Origin: Promethearchaeia archaeon
GTDB lineage: Archaea > Asgardarchaeota > Lokiarchaeia > Sigyniarchaeales > SOKP01
DNA: 61,474 nt
Assembly (NCBI GenBank): GCA_029856155.1
Contig: JAHQWL010000011.1
Location: 1-61,474 of the forward strand
Direction: 5' to 3'
Of the stretch, positions 1 through 9,555 are shown piece by piece; the stretch's first letter is position 1, and every line of letters begins with the position of its first letter. The position numbers and the translations under genes were made by a program. Under the pieces are notes generated by a model. It saw only the letters and a program-made list of their open reading frames with translations, did no database searches and was not told the origin of the DNA.

Positions 1-1
1 C

Positions 2-1990
2 GCCTTAGCATTTAGAATTGAATCTCACAATCATCCATCTGCAATTGAACCTTATCACGGAGCCGCTACAGGTATTGGAGGTATAATAAGAGACATTCTA
101 TGCATGGGTGTTCGTCCAATAGCATTATTAGATCCATTGAGATTTGGTCGTTTAAAAGATAATCCTCATTCTCAGTGGCTATTCAAATACGTAGTAAAGG
201 GTATTGCAGATTATGGAAATTGCACGGGAATACCTACCATTGGTGGTGAAGTTGAATTTGATGATAGTTTTGAAAGTAATTGTTTAGTAAATGTTGCATG
301 TATAGGATTAGGAACAATAGAAGATTTTAAACATGCACCAAGTAGAGCTTATAATCCTGGTGATTATGTAATCTTAATGGGAGGATCTACAGGTAGAGAT
401 GGAATCCATGGGGTCACATTTGCCTCCCGTACTTTATCTGAGATGTCTGAAGCTGATAGACCTGCGGTTCAAATTGGGGATCCATTTACTAAAAAAATGA
501 TTATTGAAGCAACTTTAGAAGCTGTAAAGACAGGATATGTAAGAGGATTAAAGGATCTTGGGGGAGGGGGTTTAACTTGCGCAACTAGTGAATTAACGGG
601 AGATGGAAATACAGGAGCAATGGTAGATTTAAAAAAGGTTTTTACACGAGAACCCGGAATGAATTCTTATGAAGTTATGCTTTCTGAATCACAAGAAAGA
701 ATGGCTTTTATCGTTAAACCTGAGGGATTAGATACTGTTCTTGATGTATTTAGAAAATATGAAATAAATTTTGCTGTAATCGGAAGAACTGATGAATCAA
801 AAGTTTTAAAAGTTTATGATGGGGATGATTCCATAGTTAGTATTCCTGCAAAAGCACTTTCTGAATCACCTACCTTTAAACGAAAAGAGAAACGACCCTC
901 CTATTTAGATGAATTATTTGCTCAAAAAACTCCAAAACCTTCTTTACAGTTTGAAGATATTATCTATAGATTAATAGCATCAGAAAACATTTGTAGTAAA
1001 GAGTGGGTCTATAGACAATATGACCATGAAGTGGGTGTTAGATCAGTTGTAAAATGTGGAGAAGGTGATTCAGGTGTTTTAAGAATAATCGGTACCGATA
1101 AGTTTATTGCAGCGAGCGTTGGTGTTAATTCTAAACATTGTTTTTTAGATCCCTATGAAGGCGCTAAAGGGGGATTAGTTGAAGTTTGTGGAAATATAAT
1201 AGTAAATGGCGCTAAACCGATGGCAATGGTAAACTGTTGTAATTTTGGAAACCCCGAAATACCTGAATCTTTTTGGTATTTTTCTAAAGCTGTTGAAGGT
1301 ATGAATGATTTTTGTAGAACTATGAGAATTCCTATAGTCGGAGGAAACGTATCTTTCTATAATGAAGATGAGGTCAAGAAAACCGCGATTAAAGCAACAC
1401 CAATAATAATGATTGTAGGTCTTTTGGAAGGTGAAGAAAATATAATAACCCTCCCCTTTAAGAATGCTGGAGATGATATCTTTTTAGTGGGAGAAACAAA
1501 AGCCGAATTAGGTGGTTCAGAATATCATTCAGTAATCTATAATCTTGAGGGGGGAATCCCTCCAAAAGTTGATGAGGCTAAAATAAAGAATATTTGGGAT
1601 TTTATGTTTGAACTCTATAGAAGAAAATTAGTTAAAGCTAATCATGACGTGAATAAAGGAGGATTTATCATAACGATAGCAGAAATGTGTTTTAAGAATA
1701 AATTTGGTGCAAATTTAGATTTTACCAATTGTTTTGATGATAAATTAAGAGATGATGAGTTTTTATTTAGTGAATCTAATGGTAGATTTATTATTGAGAC
1801 AGATCCAAAAGATTATGATGAAATAATGAATTTAGCAAATAATTATGAAGTAAATCTTAAAAAAATAGGAGTTTTAATACCTCAGCCCGAAATTAAAGTA
1901 AGAGGATTAAAAAATAAAGATTTTAAACTTACGATTCCAAAATTAAAGGAATATTTCGATTCTACAATTCCAAACTTAATGGAAATATAG
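2..1990 (+). CDS. purL: Phosphoribosylformylglycinamidine synthase subunit PurL (5' end outside window)
   Basis: Large subunit of FGAM synthase, the ATP-dependent fourth step of purine synthesis, which works with PurQ and PurS. The frame is open from base 2, so the visible 662 codons lack the true start; an internal ATG at 104 is not the start. The first visible residues carry the family signature [21 protein letters not shown], followed by the GVRPIA stretch. The AIRS-type ATP-binding halves repeat (for example DLGGGGL near codon 180 and NHDVNKGGF near codon 555), as expected for PurL. Archaeal PurL is usually a little over 700 residues, so roughly 70-110 N-terminal residues should lie upstream. 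The next gene begins 207 bases downstream. Identification is firm. Confidence 0.96.
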   Translation, partial: ALAFRIESHNHPSAIEPYHGAATGIGGIIRDILCMGVRPIALLDPLRFGRLKDNPHSQWLFKYVVKGIADYGNCTGIPTIGGEVEFDDSFESNCLVNVACIGLGTIEDFKHAPSRAYNPGDYVILMGGSTGRDGIHGVTFASRTLSEMSEADRPAVQIGDPFTKKMIIEATLEAVKTGYVRGLKDLGGGGLTCATSELTGDGNTGAMVDLKKVFTREPGMNSYEVMLSESQERMAFIVKPEGLDTVLDVFRKYEINFAVIGRTDESKVLKVYDGDDSIVSIPAKALSESPTFKRKEKRPSYLDELFAQKTPKPSLQFEDIIYRLIASENICSKEWVYRQYDHEVGVRSVVKCGEGDSGVLRIIGTDKFIAASVGVNSKHCFLDPYEGAKGGLVEVCGNIIVNGAKPMAMVNCCNFGNPEIPESFWYFSKAVEGMNDFCRTMRIPIVGGNVSFYNEDEVKKTAIKATPIIMIVGLLEGEENIITLPFKNAGDDIFLVGETKAELGGSEYHSVIYNLEGGIPPKVDEAKIKNIWDFMFELYRRKLVKANHDVNKGGFIITIAEMCFKNKFGANLDFTNCFDDKLRDDEFLFSESNGRFIIETDPKDYDEIMNLANNYEVNLKKIGVLIPQPEIKVRGLKNKDFKLTIPKLKEYFDSTIPNLMEI

Positions 1991-2197
1991 TTTTTTAATT
2001 TATACCATTTAGAGATAAAAAGTTTAAAGATTATTGTGTAATATCTATCGATAAAAAATAATGTTCGTCATAATATAACATTTTTAATTAAAAACCGTAA
2101 CTTTGAAATATTTGTATACTTTTTCAGATCTTAGAGAATTACGTACGTATCAATTTTTTCATCGATATGATTAGTAAATAGCATATTAAATATTATT

Positions 2198-2398
2198 ATG
2201 AGAGCTCGTGCATGTATTAAATGTAGAGAATATGTAGTAATTCACCCAAATAATCCCGTTAATCAGTTAGAGATAAAAAAGTTTGAGAAGATACATTTAG
2301 GTCATACTATCATGACAGTCGATCTTAGTGAAATAAAGGGGATCTATTCTTCTTTTAAAAACCATGAAACAGAAAAACCACCTCAAGAAGTTAGTTAA
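2198..2398 (+). CDS. Small conserved-looking hypothetical protein with N-terminal CxxC
   Basis: A 66-residue protein starting at an ATG. It has one CIKC pair at residues 6-9, a central basic and acidic stretch, and a polar tail. I do not recognise a named family. The single CxxC could give half of a zinc site, completed by a dimer or by His35. The upstream gap contains an ACGTACGT palindrome (2141-2148) and an AT-rich stretch ending in TATTAAATATTATT just before the start, so transcription may begin very close to the ATG. It is independent of purL (207-base gap). Reality as a gene is supported by the clean start and lack of any overlapping frame; function is unknown. Confidence 0.6.
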   Translation: MRARACIKCREYVVIHPNNPVNQLEIKKFEKIHLGHTIMTVDLSEIKGIYSSFKNHETEKPPQEVS

Positions 2399-2602
2399 TT
2401 TAATTTTTGATACATAATAAACTTAAAGCTATACCTTTTAAAAATCATTTTAACTCATTTTCTTAGGATATTTTGTTATTATATTAATATATTATTATTT
2501 TATTTCAATGATCTTTCAATCAAAATCATAAATATATTTATATATTTGTATCTTATTTACCTAATAGGATCTTTCAACTTAATTAATCTAATTTATAAGG
2601 AA

Positions 2603-3211
2603 ATGGATGACATTCAACGAGAAAGGTTACAAAAAAGAATTAGAATAGAAAGATTATATAAAATAAAATTTAAAAATAATCTATTAGATGATGAAATTCT
2701 GCCATTTTCTAAACCTATAAACAATAAAAAACGTGAGAAAAAAGATTTAATTGAACATTTAGTTTTCTTGAAGAAATTATTGAAGTTCATTAATCGTGGC
2801 GCTACGGGATTTGATTTAGCTTATGAAGTGGAAAAAAATAAAGAAATGAAGTATTTAATATATGATGGTATTTTGTTTTATAATACTTTCCTAGAGATTG
2901 GCAATAATAGATTTATAGATGCTCCTGATAAAAGGAAAATAGACTTTAAATCATTTAAAACAATTGAAGATACTGAAAAATATATTTTCATGATATGGTT
3001 GAAAGATACAATCGAATCCTTTGAAAAGGAGATCAAGCCAAAAGGGGATTATGTTAAATATGTAAAAACGCGTAAAGAACAAGAGTTATTAAAAACTAAC
3101 AAGAAATTACTTGAAAAACTAACTCATTGTAAGAATTGCGGTGAGAGGATACGGAGCAAAGAACAAGAATACTGCGAAAAATGTGGCGTAAAACTCCTAG
3201 AAAACTTCTGA
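2603..3211 (+). CDS. Hypothetical protein with C-terminal zinc ribbon
   Basis: A 202-residue, lysine-rich, mostly helical protein ending in a treble-clef or zinc-ribbon motif, CKNCGERIRSKEQEYCEKCG, of the double CxxC type seen in many Asgard and Thaumarchaeal proteins. The frame is open from a TTG at 2546, but the ATG at 2603 (MDDIQRERL) is a more natural start, because the extra 19 codons encode only an AT-rich hydrophobic run. Residues 40-175 show no motif I know. It converges on the membrane-protein gene at 3271, separated by a poly-A/T stretch that could end transcription on both strands. Function is not assigned; the zinc ribbon suggests protein or nucleic-acid contact. Confidence 0.65.
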   Translation: MDDIQRERLQKRIRIERLYKIKFKNNLLDDEILPFSKPINNKKREKKDLIEHLVFLKKLLKFINRGATGFDLAYEVEKNKEMKYLIYDGILFYNTFLEIGNNRFIDAPDKRKIDFKSFKTIEDTEKYIFMIWLKDTIESFEKEIKPKGDYVKYVKTRKEQELLKTNKKLLEKLTHCKNCGERIRSKEQEYCEKCGVKLLENF

Positions 3212-3270
3212 ATGTGAACTTTTTTTTATTAAAAATAAGAATTATTAAAAAAAAAAAAATTATAAAATTA

Positions 3271-4755
3271 TTATTGTTCTACTTTAGTACCACACCATTT
3301 ACAGAATTGCTCTGTTCCAGTAAGTTTACTTCCACACAGGGAACATGTTTTTGCTGTAGCCGGAGTAGTTATCGAAGGAGTACCAACTTGTCTTCCTTCT
3401 ATTTTACCTCCACATTTTGGACAAAATTTAGAATCTGGTTTTAGTGGTGACTTACAGCGTGTGCATTTTTGTATCTTTTCTGGAGCTTCTGTAGTAGTGA
3501 CTTTATAGGGTGAAGGTTCAGTTGGGGTTTTTTCTGGTGTTTTAAGCTTCAATTTTTTCTGACCTCTTCTTGCTACTACGGCGGCTAATAATATAATAAT
3601 GACGACTACAAGAATAATAATTAAGATCCATTGAACATCAAGCCATCTCTCTTTTGAAGTGACTCCAGTATTATATGTCACATCAAAAGTAATAGTTGTA
3701 GATTCCTCTGGTGAAAGCATTGGATCAAAATAAACAAAGAAATACCAATTTCCTGAAGATGGTACTGTATAACTATCTGAAAGGGTTATTCCTTCTTGTA
3801 CATCTTGTGAATATATACCGTTAAGATCTATTACATTCGTAGCTGTATAGTTTATTGTATAATCAACATCAACAGGAGAAGCTCCGTCATTATACCACAC
3901 GATGTAATAATCTTGAGCTTCATTAATAATAAATGATCCGCTACTTTGATTAGTATTTTCAATATTTATATAGAACGATGGTGAGTAACCCTGATCCCAT
4001 AAATAGAGATCGTAAGCACTTGCAATAAAGAAATCCACCTGATTACTTGCATTAAATTCATAATCTATTATCGAGTTCGGTCTTAAAAACCACCATTCAG
4101 TCCAATATCCCTCATTACCTGGAATTGTTCTTGAATCTATAACATCACTATATATTGTAGTTGTAGGAAGGTTTTCAAAAGGGCTATTCCAAATAATAAA
4201 TCTTAAATCACTTGACAAAGATTGGACAGAGTAATCTATGGTTCCGGTTTCAATATATTCATATTCATACCAAAATTCATTGAAATATAGAGTTTCCGTA
4301 GATCGGTAATTTACATAGCCATTTGCATCAGCATTGCTAAAGGGAAACATAAAAGCTATTCCCGCAATAGGAAGAATTATTAATGCTAAGATTATCATAA
4401 ATAAAATTCCACCGCCTACATAGACGGGACTATAATACCAAGGACGATAATAATGTCCCGCCCACCAAGGAGAATACCACCATCTATAGTACCAGGGACG
4501 ATAATACCACCAAGAAGGTCTATAATATCTGCGATTCGGTCTATAATAACTATGTGTATAAGGGCCACTTGGAGATCTTGATGTTATTCTTGTCGCACCT
4601 GTTCTCCCAAATGGTACACCGCTCCGAGATCCACCTCCTCGATATCCACCACCAAATCCGCCTCCACGGAAACCACCACCAAATCCACCTCCACGGAAAC
4701 CACCACCACGAAATCCTCCGCCTCCACGGAAACCACCACCCCCCCCACGTGGCAC
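3271..4755 (-). CDS. Membrane protein with RGG-rich N-terminus, Tyr/Trp-rich segment and two C-terminal zinc ribbons
   Basis: A 494-residue protein starting at a GTG two bases after the stop of the upstream CBS gene, so the two are co-transcribed. Order of parts: residues 1-55 are repeated RGGG and FGGG units; 70-120 are packed with Tyr, Trp, Arg and Pro; a transmembrane helix lies near 115-138; a beta-rich outer domain of about 235 residues follows; a second helix lies near 376-398; then a basic stretch and two zinc ribbons, CTRC...CPKCGG and CSLC...CKWCG. Both ends should face the same side, probably the cytoplasm, with the middle domain outside. RGG-type tracts in other proteins bind RNA or drive condensation; zinc ribbons of this kind occur in many archaeal membrane proteins. 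No family name is known to me for the whole. Confidence 0.85.
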   Translation of the reverse strand: MPRGGGGGFRGGGGFRGGGFRGGGFGGGFRGGGFGGGYRGGGSRSGVPFGRTGATRITSRSPSGPYTHSYYRPNRRYYRPSWWYYRPWYYRWWYSPWWAGHYYRPWYYSPVYVGGGILFMIILALIILPIAGIAFMFPFSNADANGYVNYRSTETLYFNEFWYEYEYIETGTIDYSVQSLSSDLRFIIWNSPFENLPTTTIYSDVIDSRTIPGNEGYWTEWWFLRPNSIIDYEFNASNQVDFFIASAYDLYLWDQGYSPSFYINIENTNQSSGSFIINEAQDYYIVWYNDGASPVDVDYTINYTATNVIDLNGIYSQDVQEGITLSDSYTVPSSGNWYFFVYFDPMLSPEESTTITFDVTYNTGVTSKERWLDVQWILIIILVVVIIILLAAVVARRGQKKLKLKTPEKTPTEPSPYKVTTTEAPEKIQKCTRCKSPLKPDSKFCPKCGGKIEGRQVGTPSITTPATAKTCSLCGSKLTGTEQFCKWCGTKVEQ

Positions 4756-4757
4756 TT

Positions 4758-5756
4758 TTAAGCTGACACCTCACTCGTTTTTTCTTCAGGACTCTCTATC
4801 CCTCGGAAAATGTAATCTCTATTTATAGCTAGTAAAAAGAGGATCATAGAAACAATTGACATTGTTAGCCCCACCGCATCAATAGTAATAATAGGTTGAG
4901 TCGTAATTGCAAAAGCTATACTGAATAAAATCCATTCAAAAACCATAAAGAAAACAGCTAATCCAGGTATAACTGTTCTAATTTTCCACCCAGTTTCTAA
5001 ATTTCTCGCATCAGAAAAACTTGTATAAATGATTGAGAACAACCCAATAATACTAAAAACCAACATTAAAATGCTAAAAACGTCAATTACAATCCATATT
5101 GGGTCTCTTAAATTATAAAAAGGCATCAAAACCCCAGGACCTCTTACATCAAATAAAGTAAAAAATAATGTTGGATCTTCTGCAATTGGTCCCATACCAA
5201 GTAAACTCTTTAGATCACTATATTTCCCAACAAAAAATCCAAAAATTCCAGTTAAAGGTAGGATTATACCCAGTGTGAATCCAATAATTGCACATACACT
5301 CGCAAACCAAAATTCAGCAACTTTCGTATTTCTTACTGGAATAAGTCCAATCTCGTCAACTGTTTGATCTGGAATGTAACTCCAACAATCTTGAATAGTA
5401 CATACGCCAATAAGTTTTTCATTTTCAACTACAGGTACCACATTTACATTAAGGTCACGCATACGGGTAAATGCTTCAGTAACGGGAGTATCTAATGTCA
5501 CTGGAGAGATTTTATACATTGCGGATATTACTTTTTCAGCTTTAGCATCAATCCCTTCGGCAACGATATTCTGTATAATATCAAAATCAGCTATAACACC
5601 AATAACTTTCTGTTTTTCTCCTTTAAGAACTACTAAATCTGGAACTCCTAATTCTTTCATTTTTTTTGCAGCACTTTGAATCGTCTCATTTGAGTCAATT
5701 ATTCCATACTCGTCGTTAATAACTAAATCTCTTACAAAATATTCTTTTAAAGCCAT
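4758..5756 (-). CDS. Paired CBS-domain protein with four predicted membrane helices
   Basis: A 332-residue protein. Residues 1-130 form two CBS domains (IIDSNETIQSAAKKMKEL...GVIADFDIIQ and SPVTLDTPVTEAFTRMRDL...GVCTIQDCW), a module that binds adenine nucleotides and senses energy state. After this come hydrophobic helices near 152-176, 226-254, 268-290 and 294-314. This makes it a candidate membrane sensor rather than an enzyme. Its stop is two bases from the start of the RGG/zinc-ribbon membrane protein, so the two probably act together. The ATG start follows an AT-rich leader. The CBS call is firm; the ligand and the role of the membrane part are unknown. Confidence 0.85.
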   Translation of the reverse strand: MALKEYFVRDLVINDEYGIIDSNETIQSAAKKMKELGVPDLVVLKGEKQKVIGVIADFDIIQNIVAEGIDAKAEKVISAMYKISPVTLDTPVTEAFTRMRDLNVNVVPVVENEKLIGVCTIQDCWSYIPDQTVDEIGLIPVRNTKVAEFWFASVCAIIGFTLGIILPLTGIFGFFVGKYSDLKSLLGMGPIAEDPTLFFTLFDVRGPGVLMPFYNLRDPIWIVIDVFSILMLVFSIIGLFSIIYTSFSDARNLETGWKIRTVIPGLAVFFMVFEWILFSIAFAITTQPIITIDAVGLTMSIVSMILFLLAINRDYIFRGIESPEEKTSEVSA

Positions 5757-5957
5757 GTTTTATACATCCTATTTTTAATTAAATTATTATTTTATGAATT
5801 AACAAAAGAATGGAATATATAAATTTTTTTATTCACTCCTATTACAATACAATAAAAATGTTATGTAAAAATTGGTCTCTTTATGTTTATTATTATGTAT
5901 TTGATATGATTTTTAATCCAATAAAAAACTGGCTTACATTGGATAACCTTTCAATAA

Positions 5958-6749
5958 TTAAAACAATTCTGTTAAAGAACTAAATGAATCAAGAATTAAA
6001 TAAGGTTTAATTTTTGCCATGGTAGGATCAAAATACTGACCTTTTCCTGTTTTTACTAAAATTGCTTTAATACCTACACTAATAGCTCCATGAATATCGG
6101 ACTCAGGATCATCACCAATCACAATTACTTCATCAGAAGAAAGGTTAATTTTTTTTAAAGCTTGTAGAAAATATTCTTTTGAGGGCTTTCCAAATATTTT
6201 AGGAGTAATATTAGCTGCATATGCAATCATTTGTATAAAAGATCCAGTATCTATAACGGGTTCACCATTGTGAGCAAGATAATATCTATTACCTTGAGTT
6301 CCAAGAAGTTTAGCACCTTTAAGTACATATTTAAACGCAAGATTTAGACGATTCACATCCCAATTATCATGAAAATCACCCAAAACTACAAAATCCGGTA
6401 TTCCAGTACCTTCCACTTTAGGGATTTCTTGAAATTCGTTTTCAACTTCCACAGTTGTGACAAAAAAAGATTTTTTACTAGGAAATTTGGATAAGAATTC
6501 TTTTAAAGCTATAATTGGTGTAAAAATCTCATCCTTATAAATAAAGAATCCGTAATCTTGTAATATGTTTAGCACTGTTTTGGGTGATTTACTATCAGTA
6601 TTTGTGAAAAAAAGAAATTTTATACCCTTTTTACGAAGTTTTAAAATTGTTTCAATAGCCCCAGGAATCGGGGTTCCTTTAAAATAAAGTGTACCGTCAA
6701 TGTCAGTTAAGATTCCTTTAATTTCATTAAATTTCCTTTTTTTACTCAT
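5958..6749 (-). CDS. HAD-IIA family phosphatase (NagD/LHPP-like)
   Basis: A 263-residue haloacid-dehalogenase hydrolase. Motif I is DIDGTLYFKG (residues 17-26) with both Asp residues; motif II is FTNTDSKS near 48; motif III Lys lies in FGKPSKEYF near 185; motif IV is IGDDPESDI near 217. The cap is inserted between motifs II and III, the class IIA layout of NagD, 4-nitrophenyl phosphatase and LHPP. It should remove phosphate from a small molecule or phospho-residue; the true substrate cannot be read from sequence. It stands alone, with about 200 bases on the downstream side and 170 upstream. Length is normal. Confidence 0.9.
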   Translation of the reverse strand: MSKKRKFNEIKGILTDIDGTLYFKGTPIPGAIETILKLRKKGIKFLFFTNTDSKSPKTVLNILQDYGFFIYKDEIFTPIIALKEFLSKFPSKKSFFVTTVEVENEFQEIPKVEGTGIPDFVVLGDFHDNWDVNRLNLAFKYVLKGAKLLGTQGNRYYLAHNGEPVIDTGSFIQMIAYAANITPKIFGKPSKEYFLQALKKINLSSDEVIVIGDDPESDIHGAISVGIKAILVKTGKGQYFDPTMAKIKPYLILDSFSSLTELF

Positions 6750-6918
6750 TAATATTATAAAACCAGATGCTATTTTAAAAAATTACTCAAAAAAAGTCTG
6801 AGAATGTTCGTGAAAGCTTCATTTCACGCTTTTATAGATATCTTCTAATATTCTTTGGGGAATACCTCAATAATACAAGAAAGATATACAATTAAAAGAG
6901 AAAAAAAATATATGTCAT

Positions 6919-7653
6919 TTATGTTTTAATGAATAAGTCTTTGATGAATCTAGGTAATGTGAATCCTATATAGAAACAGATCGAACTAACAATTACAAAG
7001 ATTCTAGCAAAAAATATAGTTATTTCTGTAGGATTTTCTGCTCCAATAACATCTATCATCGTTCCAATTGTAAAAGTTAGAAATGCTAATATTAAAAATT
7101 TACCTTTTAGTTTAATTTCAGAAGAATCTGCTTTTAGACTGACTCTAGCAAATAAAAATCCAGTCACCAAGAATAGTCCGATAGAAAATAATAGATAAAT
7201 TTGTATCCATACCGCCCATTCTACTACAAAAGCGCTTTTTTGATCTCCTATTAGAAAAGGATTTATAAAAAAAACAATTAAAAAAGCAAGTTCAAATAAT
7301 AATGCTTCAATACCAAAAAATAGCATTATCTTCTTCTGTTGCTTTTTAAAAAGAAAATTAGTAAAAGCATAAAGCCATGTAATATGAATTGGAGCAATAA
7401 ACGCATTAGCTAAAAAGAAATACAAAGGAGGATCCAGACTTATCCCGAAAAATGTATTTGTAAAAAACTGTATCGCATCAGACCAGTATGGACTTGCTAA
7501 AAGTATCCATGTAATTCCAACTAAAAGAAGTTCTATTTTTTTATATTGTACATACTTTAACACAATAAAAAAACCTAAAATCGTAGATATTATGACAGAT
7601 GCTAATGTAAAACTACCATAAAATATTTCAAATCCAGTTAATTGTGCCAGCAT
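6919..7653 (-). CDS. Seven-helix membrane protein of unknown function
   Basis: A 244-residue, very hydrophobic protein with about seven predicted transmembrane helices (roughly residues 12-32, 40-58, 78-100, 108-130, 145-168, 182-202, 212-236). Charged residues cluster in short loops such as KKQQKK near 104. There is no signal peptide and no enzyme motif. The size and helix number resemble small sensor-type or 7TM domain proteins found in many archaea, but I cannot name a family. It starts at an ATG and ends in a single-gene unit. Confidence 0.7.
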   Translation of the reverse strand: MLAQLTGFEIFYGSFTLASVIISTILGFFIVLKYVQYKKIELLLVGITWILLASPYWSDAIQFFTNTFFGISLDPPLYFFLANAFIAPIHITWLYAFTNFLFKKQQKKIMLFFGIEALLFELAFLIVFFINPFLIGDQKSAFVVEWAVWIQIYLLFSIGLFLVTGFLFARVSLKADSSEIKLKGKFLILAFLTFTIGTMIDVIGAENPTEITIFFARIFVIVSSICFYIGFTLPRFIKDLFIKT

Positions 7654-8088
7654 TTTCTTAAATAGATAATCTCTTAAAAGAGTTACGTAGTTTATTTAAC
7701 TTAGTTATATATAAAAATGTTAGCTATTTAATGATTCTTATTAACTTTATTTTCCGAGTTATTCTTACGTATAAAAAGAGTTTCAATTTTCTCTAAATTA
7801 AATAACTACATCTATCAAGATCTATTCCTTTAACTTGCATTATGATAGGGAAAATCAATTAAAACATATTAAAATTAGAAACAGATCTGATTCAATTCTA
7901 AATATTTCAAATTAATTTTCATTACTATATTCTATAATCAACTTTATACTCTAGTGCCCTTAAATATAATAATTTTTTATAATATTCTCTAAAAGTATAG
8001 GTTTCTGTTGATTCTTACATCTATTTTGATGATATAATTAAAGAATAGGAATTATTCATTCTTAATTAAGTGATTTCTGGTTGTTCGA
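7654..8088. other. AT-rich intergenic region without recognised gene
   Basis: This divergent gap separates the 7-TM gene (minus) from padR (plus). It is strongly A+T rich, with stops in all frames and no frame over about 40 codons with a plausible start. TATA-like stretches near 7700 and 8030-8050 may serve the two flanking genes. I see no tRNA-like or repeat structure. Confidence 0.5.
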
Positions 8089-8159
8089 TCACCGATATAT
8101 TTAAATAGTTGTCTTACCATTAATATCACAAGTTTTATCAAAAACTGATATATTGGTGA
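8089..8159 (+). promoter_or_regulatory. padR promoter with a 12-bp inverted repeat, candidate operator
   Basis: The arm TCACCGATATAT at 8089-8100 is matched by ATATATTGGTGA at 8148-8159, its reverse complement with one mismatch, 47 bases apart. The left arm runs straight into a TATA-like TTTAAATA (8101-8108). The right arm ends ten bases before the padR ATG. PadR proteins bind dyad sites as dimers and often repress themselves, so two half-sites around the start region would fit autoregulation. The repeat is seen directly; the binding role is inferred. Confidence 0.5.
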
Positions 8160-8169
8160 AGTTAAAAAA

Positions 8170-8820
8170 ATGTTCTTTGGGAAAAGATTTAGCGGCTATC
8201 AAGGTGAAGCATTTTCAGGATTAGATATCTTGGTACTTTCAATTATCAGAAATCATGAAGGGATTTCAGGATATGAAATAAGTCAAGTAATTAATAAAAA
8301 ATTTAAACCTATATGGAGAGCTTCTCCGGGAACAATATACCCTTTACTAAATAGATTAGATGAGAAGGGATTTGTTGATACTGAAGAATTTATTGATAGA
8401 AATAATAGACAAAAGAAATTATACAGGATAACAGTCCAAGGAATAGAGAAGTTAAAAGAAGTCTTAAAAGAGAATTTCGAACATAGTATGAATACACTTG
8501 GTGATTACATTCGTACTGTAATAAATGCTTGGTTACCTAATGAAAAACGAATCAAAGGAGTCATGTCTTGTTTTCCTTATCATTGTGGAACCATCGATAG
8601 AGAAATAAATCAGGAGGATTTTTCTTTAAGAAATATTAAAAGAGTCGAAAGAATCGTGAATGATTTAAACTATACTAAAGAAAGGATTTCATTGAGATTA
8701 GAGGACATCAACCAGGAAGTTGAGAAATATGAAGAAATTTTAAAGACTCTAATAAACAAGAGGGAAACAAATATCAAGACAATTCCTATTGTTGATGATG
8801 ACGAGTACGAGAATTTTTAG
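8170..8820 (+). CDS. PadR family transcriptional regulator
   Basis: A 216-residue winged-helix regulator. Residues 20-95 form the PadR domain (DILVLSIIRNHEGISGYEI, ASPGTIYPLLNRLDEKGFV, LYRITVQGIEKL), including the family's TIYPLL recognition-helix motif. Residues 95-200 form a longer helical dimerisation tail with a CFPYHCG segment near 135-141 whose His and Cys residues could bind metal or sense redox. It lies 50 bases before hsp20 on the same strand, so it probably controls that gene and itself through the inverted repeat in front. The ATG at 8170 is used although no clear Shine-Dalgarno site precedes it, in keeping with a short or absent leader. Confidence 0.92.
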   Translation: MFFGKRFSGYQGEAFSGLDILVLSIIRNHEGISGYEISQVINKKFKPIWRASPGTIYPLLNRLDEKGFVDTEEFIDRNNRQKKLYRITVQGIEKLKEVLKENFEHSMNTLGDYIRTVINAWLPNEKRIKGVMSCFPYHCGTIDREINQEDFSLRNIKRVERIVNDLNYTKERISLRLEDINQEVEKYEEILKTLINKRETNIKTIPIVDDDEYENF

Positions 8821-8870
8821 CTTTTACCAATAAAAATTAAAAAAAAATAAACAAAGGAGGAAAATCAAGT

Positions 8871-9362
8871 ATGTGTGATGAAAGTCCCCATGGTCATATT
8901 CATGACCCAAAAACGATGATTGGCTGTCTTCCATTCACCCCTCAACAAATGCACAAAATGAAAAGAATGGCTAAACATTTTATGAGAGGATTTATAGGAA
9001 GTCAAATACCGTATAATGTTGAAGATCTTGGAGATAACTATTTGATTACTGTACCTTTAGCTGGTCGTACCAAAGAAGAAGTTAAAGTTTCTTTAATTAA
9101 TAAACACCTTAATATTAAATCAGAGAAACCTAAGATTCCAGAAGAAAGAAATGTAAAAGAAATACCAAAAGAAGGAGAACCTCTTCATGAACGTTGGAGT
9201 CAATCTTTCCGGAAAGGATTTACTTTTATTGATGTAGATATGGATATTCCTTTACCAGTTGATGCCGATTCAGATACAATAGTTTCAAAAATGGCCAATG
9301 GATTACTAAAGGTAACATTTAGCAAAAAACCAGCCAAAAAAATAGACATTAGTGAAAGTTAA
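8871..9362 (+). CDS. hsp20: Small heat-shock protein, Hsp20/alpha-crystallin family
   Basis: A 163-residue chaperone that holds unfolding proteins in an ATP-independent way. The alpha-crystallin domain covers about residues 58-155 (NYLITVPLAGRTKEEVKVSL ... ANGLLKVTFSKK). The GLLKVTF strand is the family's A-x-x-x-G-V-L signature. The N-terminal 45 residues are unusual, with His and Met enrichment (SPHGHIHDP, QQMHKMKRMAKHFM). A strong Shine-Dalgarno AAAGGAGGA sits at 8854-8862, which is rare in this window and fixes the ATG start. It is second in a padR-hsp20 unit and is followed by a hairpin plus T-tract. Confidence 0.93.
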   Translation: MCDESPHGHIHDPKTMIGCLPFTPQQMHKMKRMAKHFMRGFIGSQIPYNVEDLGDNYLITVPLAGRTKEEVKVSLINKHLNIKSEKPKIPEERNVKEIPKEGEPLHERWSQSFRKGFTFIDVDMDIPLPVDADSDTIVSKMANGLLKVTFSKKPAKKIDISES

Positions 9363-9384
9363 TCAAATACCTGAAATTAAAGGC

Positions 9385-9475
9385 GGAGCGCTTTAGATGT
9401 AAAGATAAAAAAGTATCCAGAAGATTACTATAATAATATCTAACTCTAAAGCACCCCAATTAATAATATTTTTTT
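9385..9475 (+). terminator. Hairpin plus T-tract after hsp20
   Basis: GGAGCGCTTTAGA (9385-9397) pairs with TCTAAAGCACCCC (9445-9457) over 11 of 13 positions, with an inner AGATA/TATCT pairing possible in the 47-base loop. A run of eight T follows at 9468-9475. The position, 23 bases after the hsp20 stop, suits transcription termination or mRNA stabilisation. The long loop is more elaborate than a plain terminator. Confidence 0.5.
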
Positions 9476-9555
9476 TATGTTTTTTATTTTACTCTTTAAC
9501 TATACTCTATTTATTTTATAATTATTAGATCGAAATAATAATAGTGTGAATAACT

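Noticed and set aside
3181..3444. Plus-strand frame of 87 codons across the end of the RGG membrane protein gene
   Set aside because: It lies antisense to the two zinc ribbons and reads as low-complexity residues; the minus-strand protein has clear motifs.
4550..4774. Minus and plus frames of about 70 codons in the RGG repeat region
   Set aside because: They are other frames of the repetitive Gly/Arg codons of the real gene, with Trp- or His-rich nonsense peptides.
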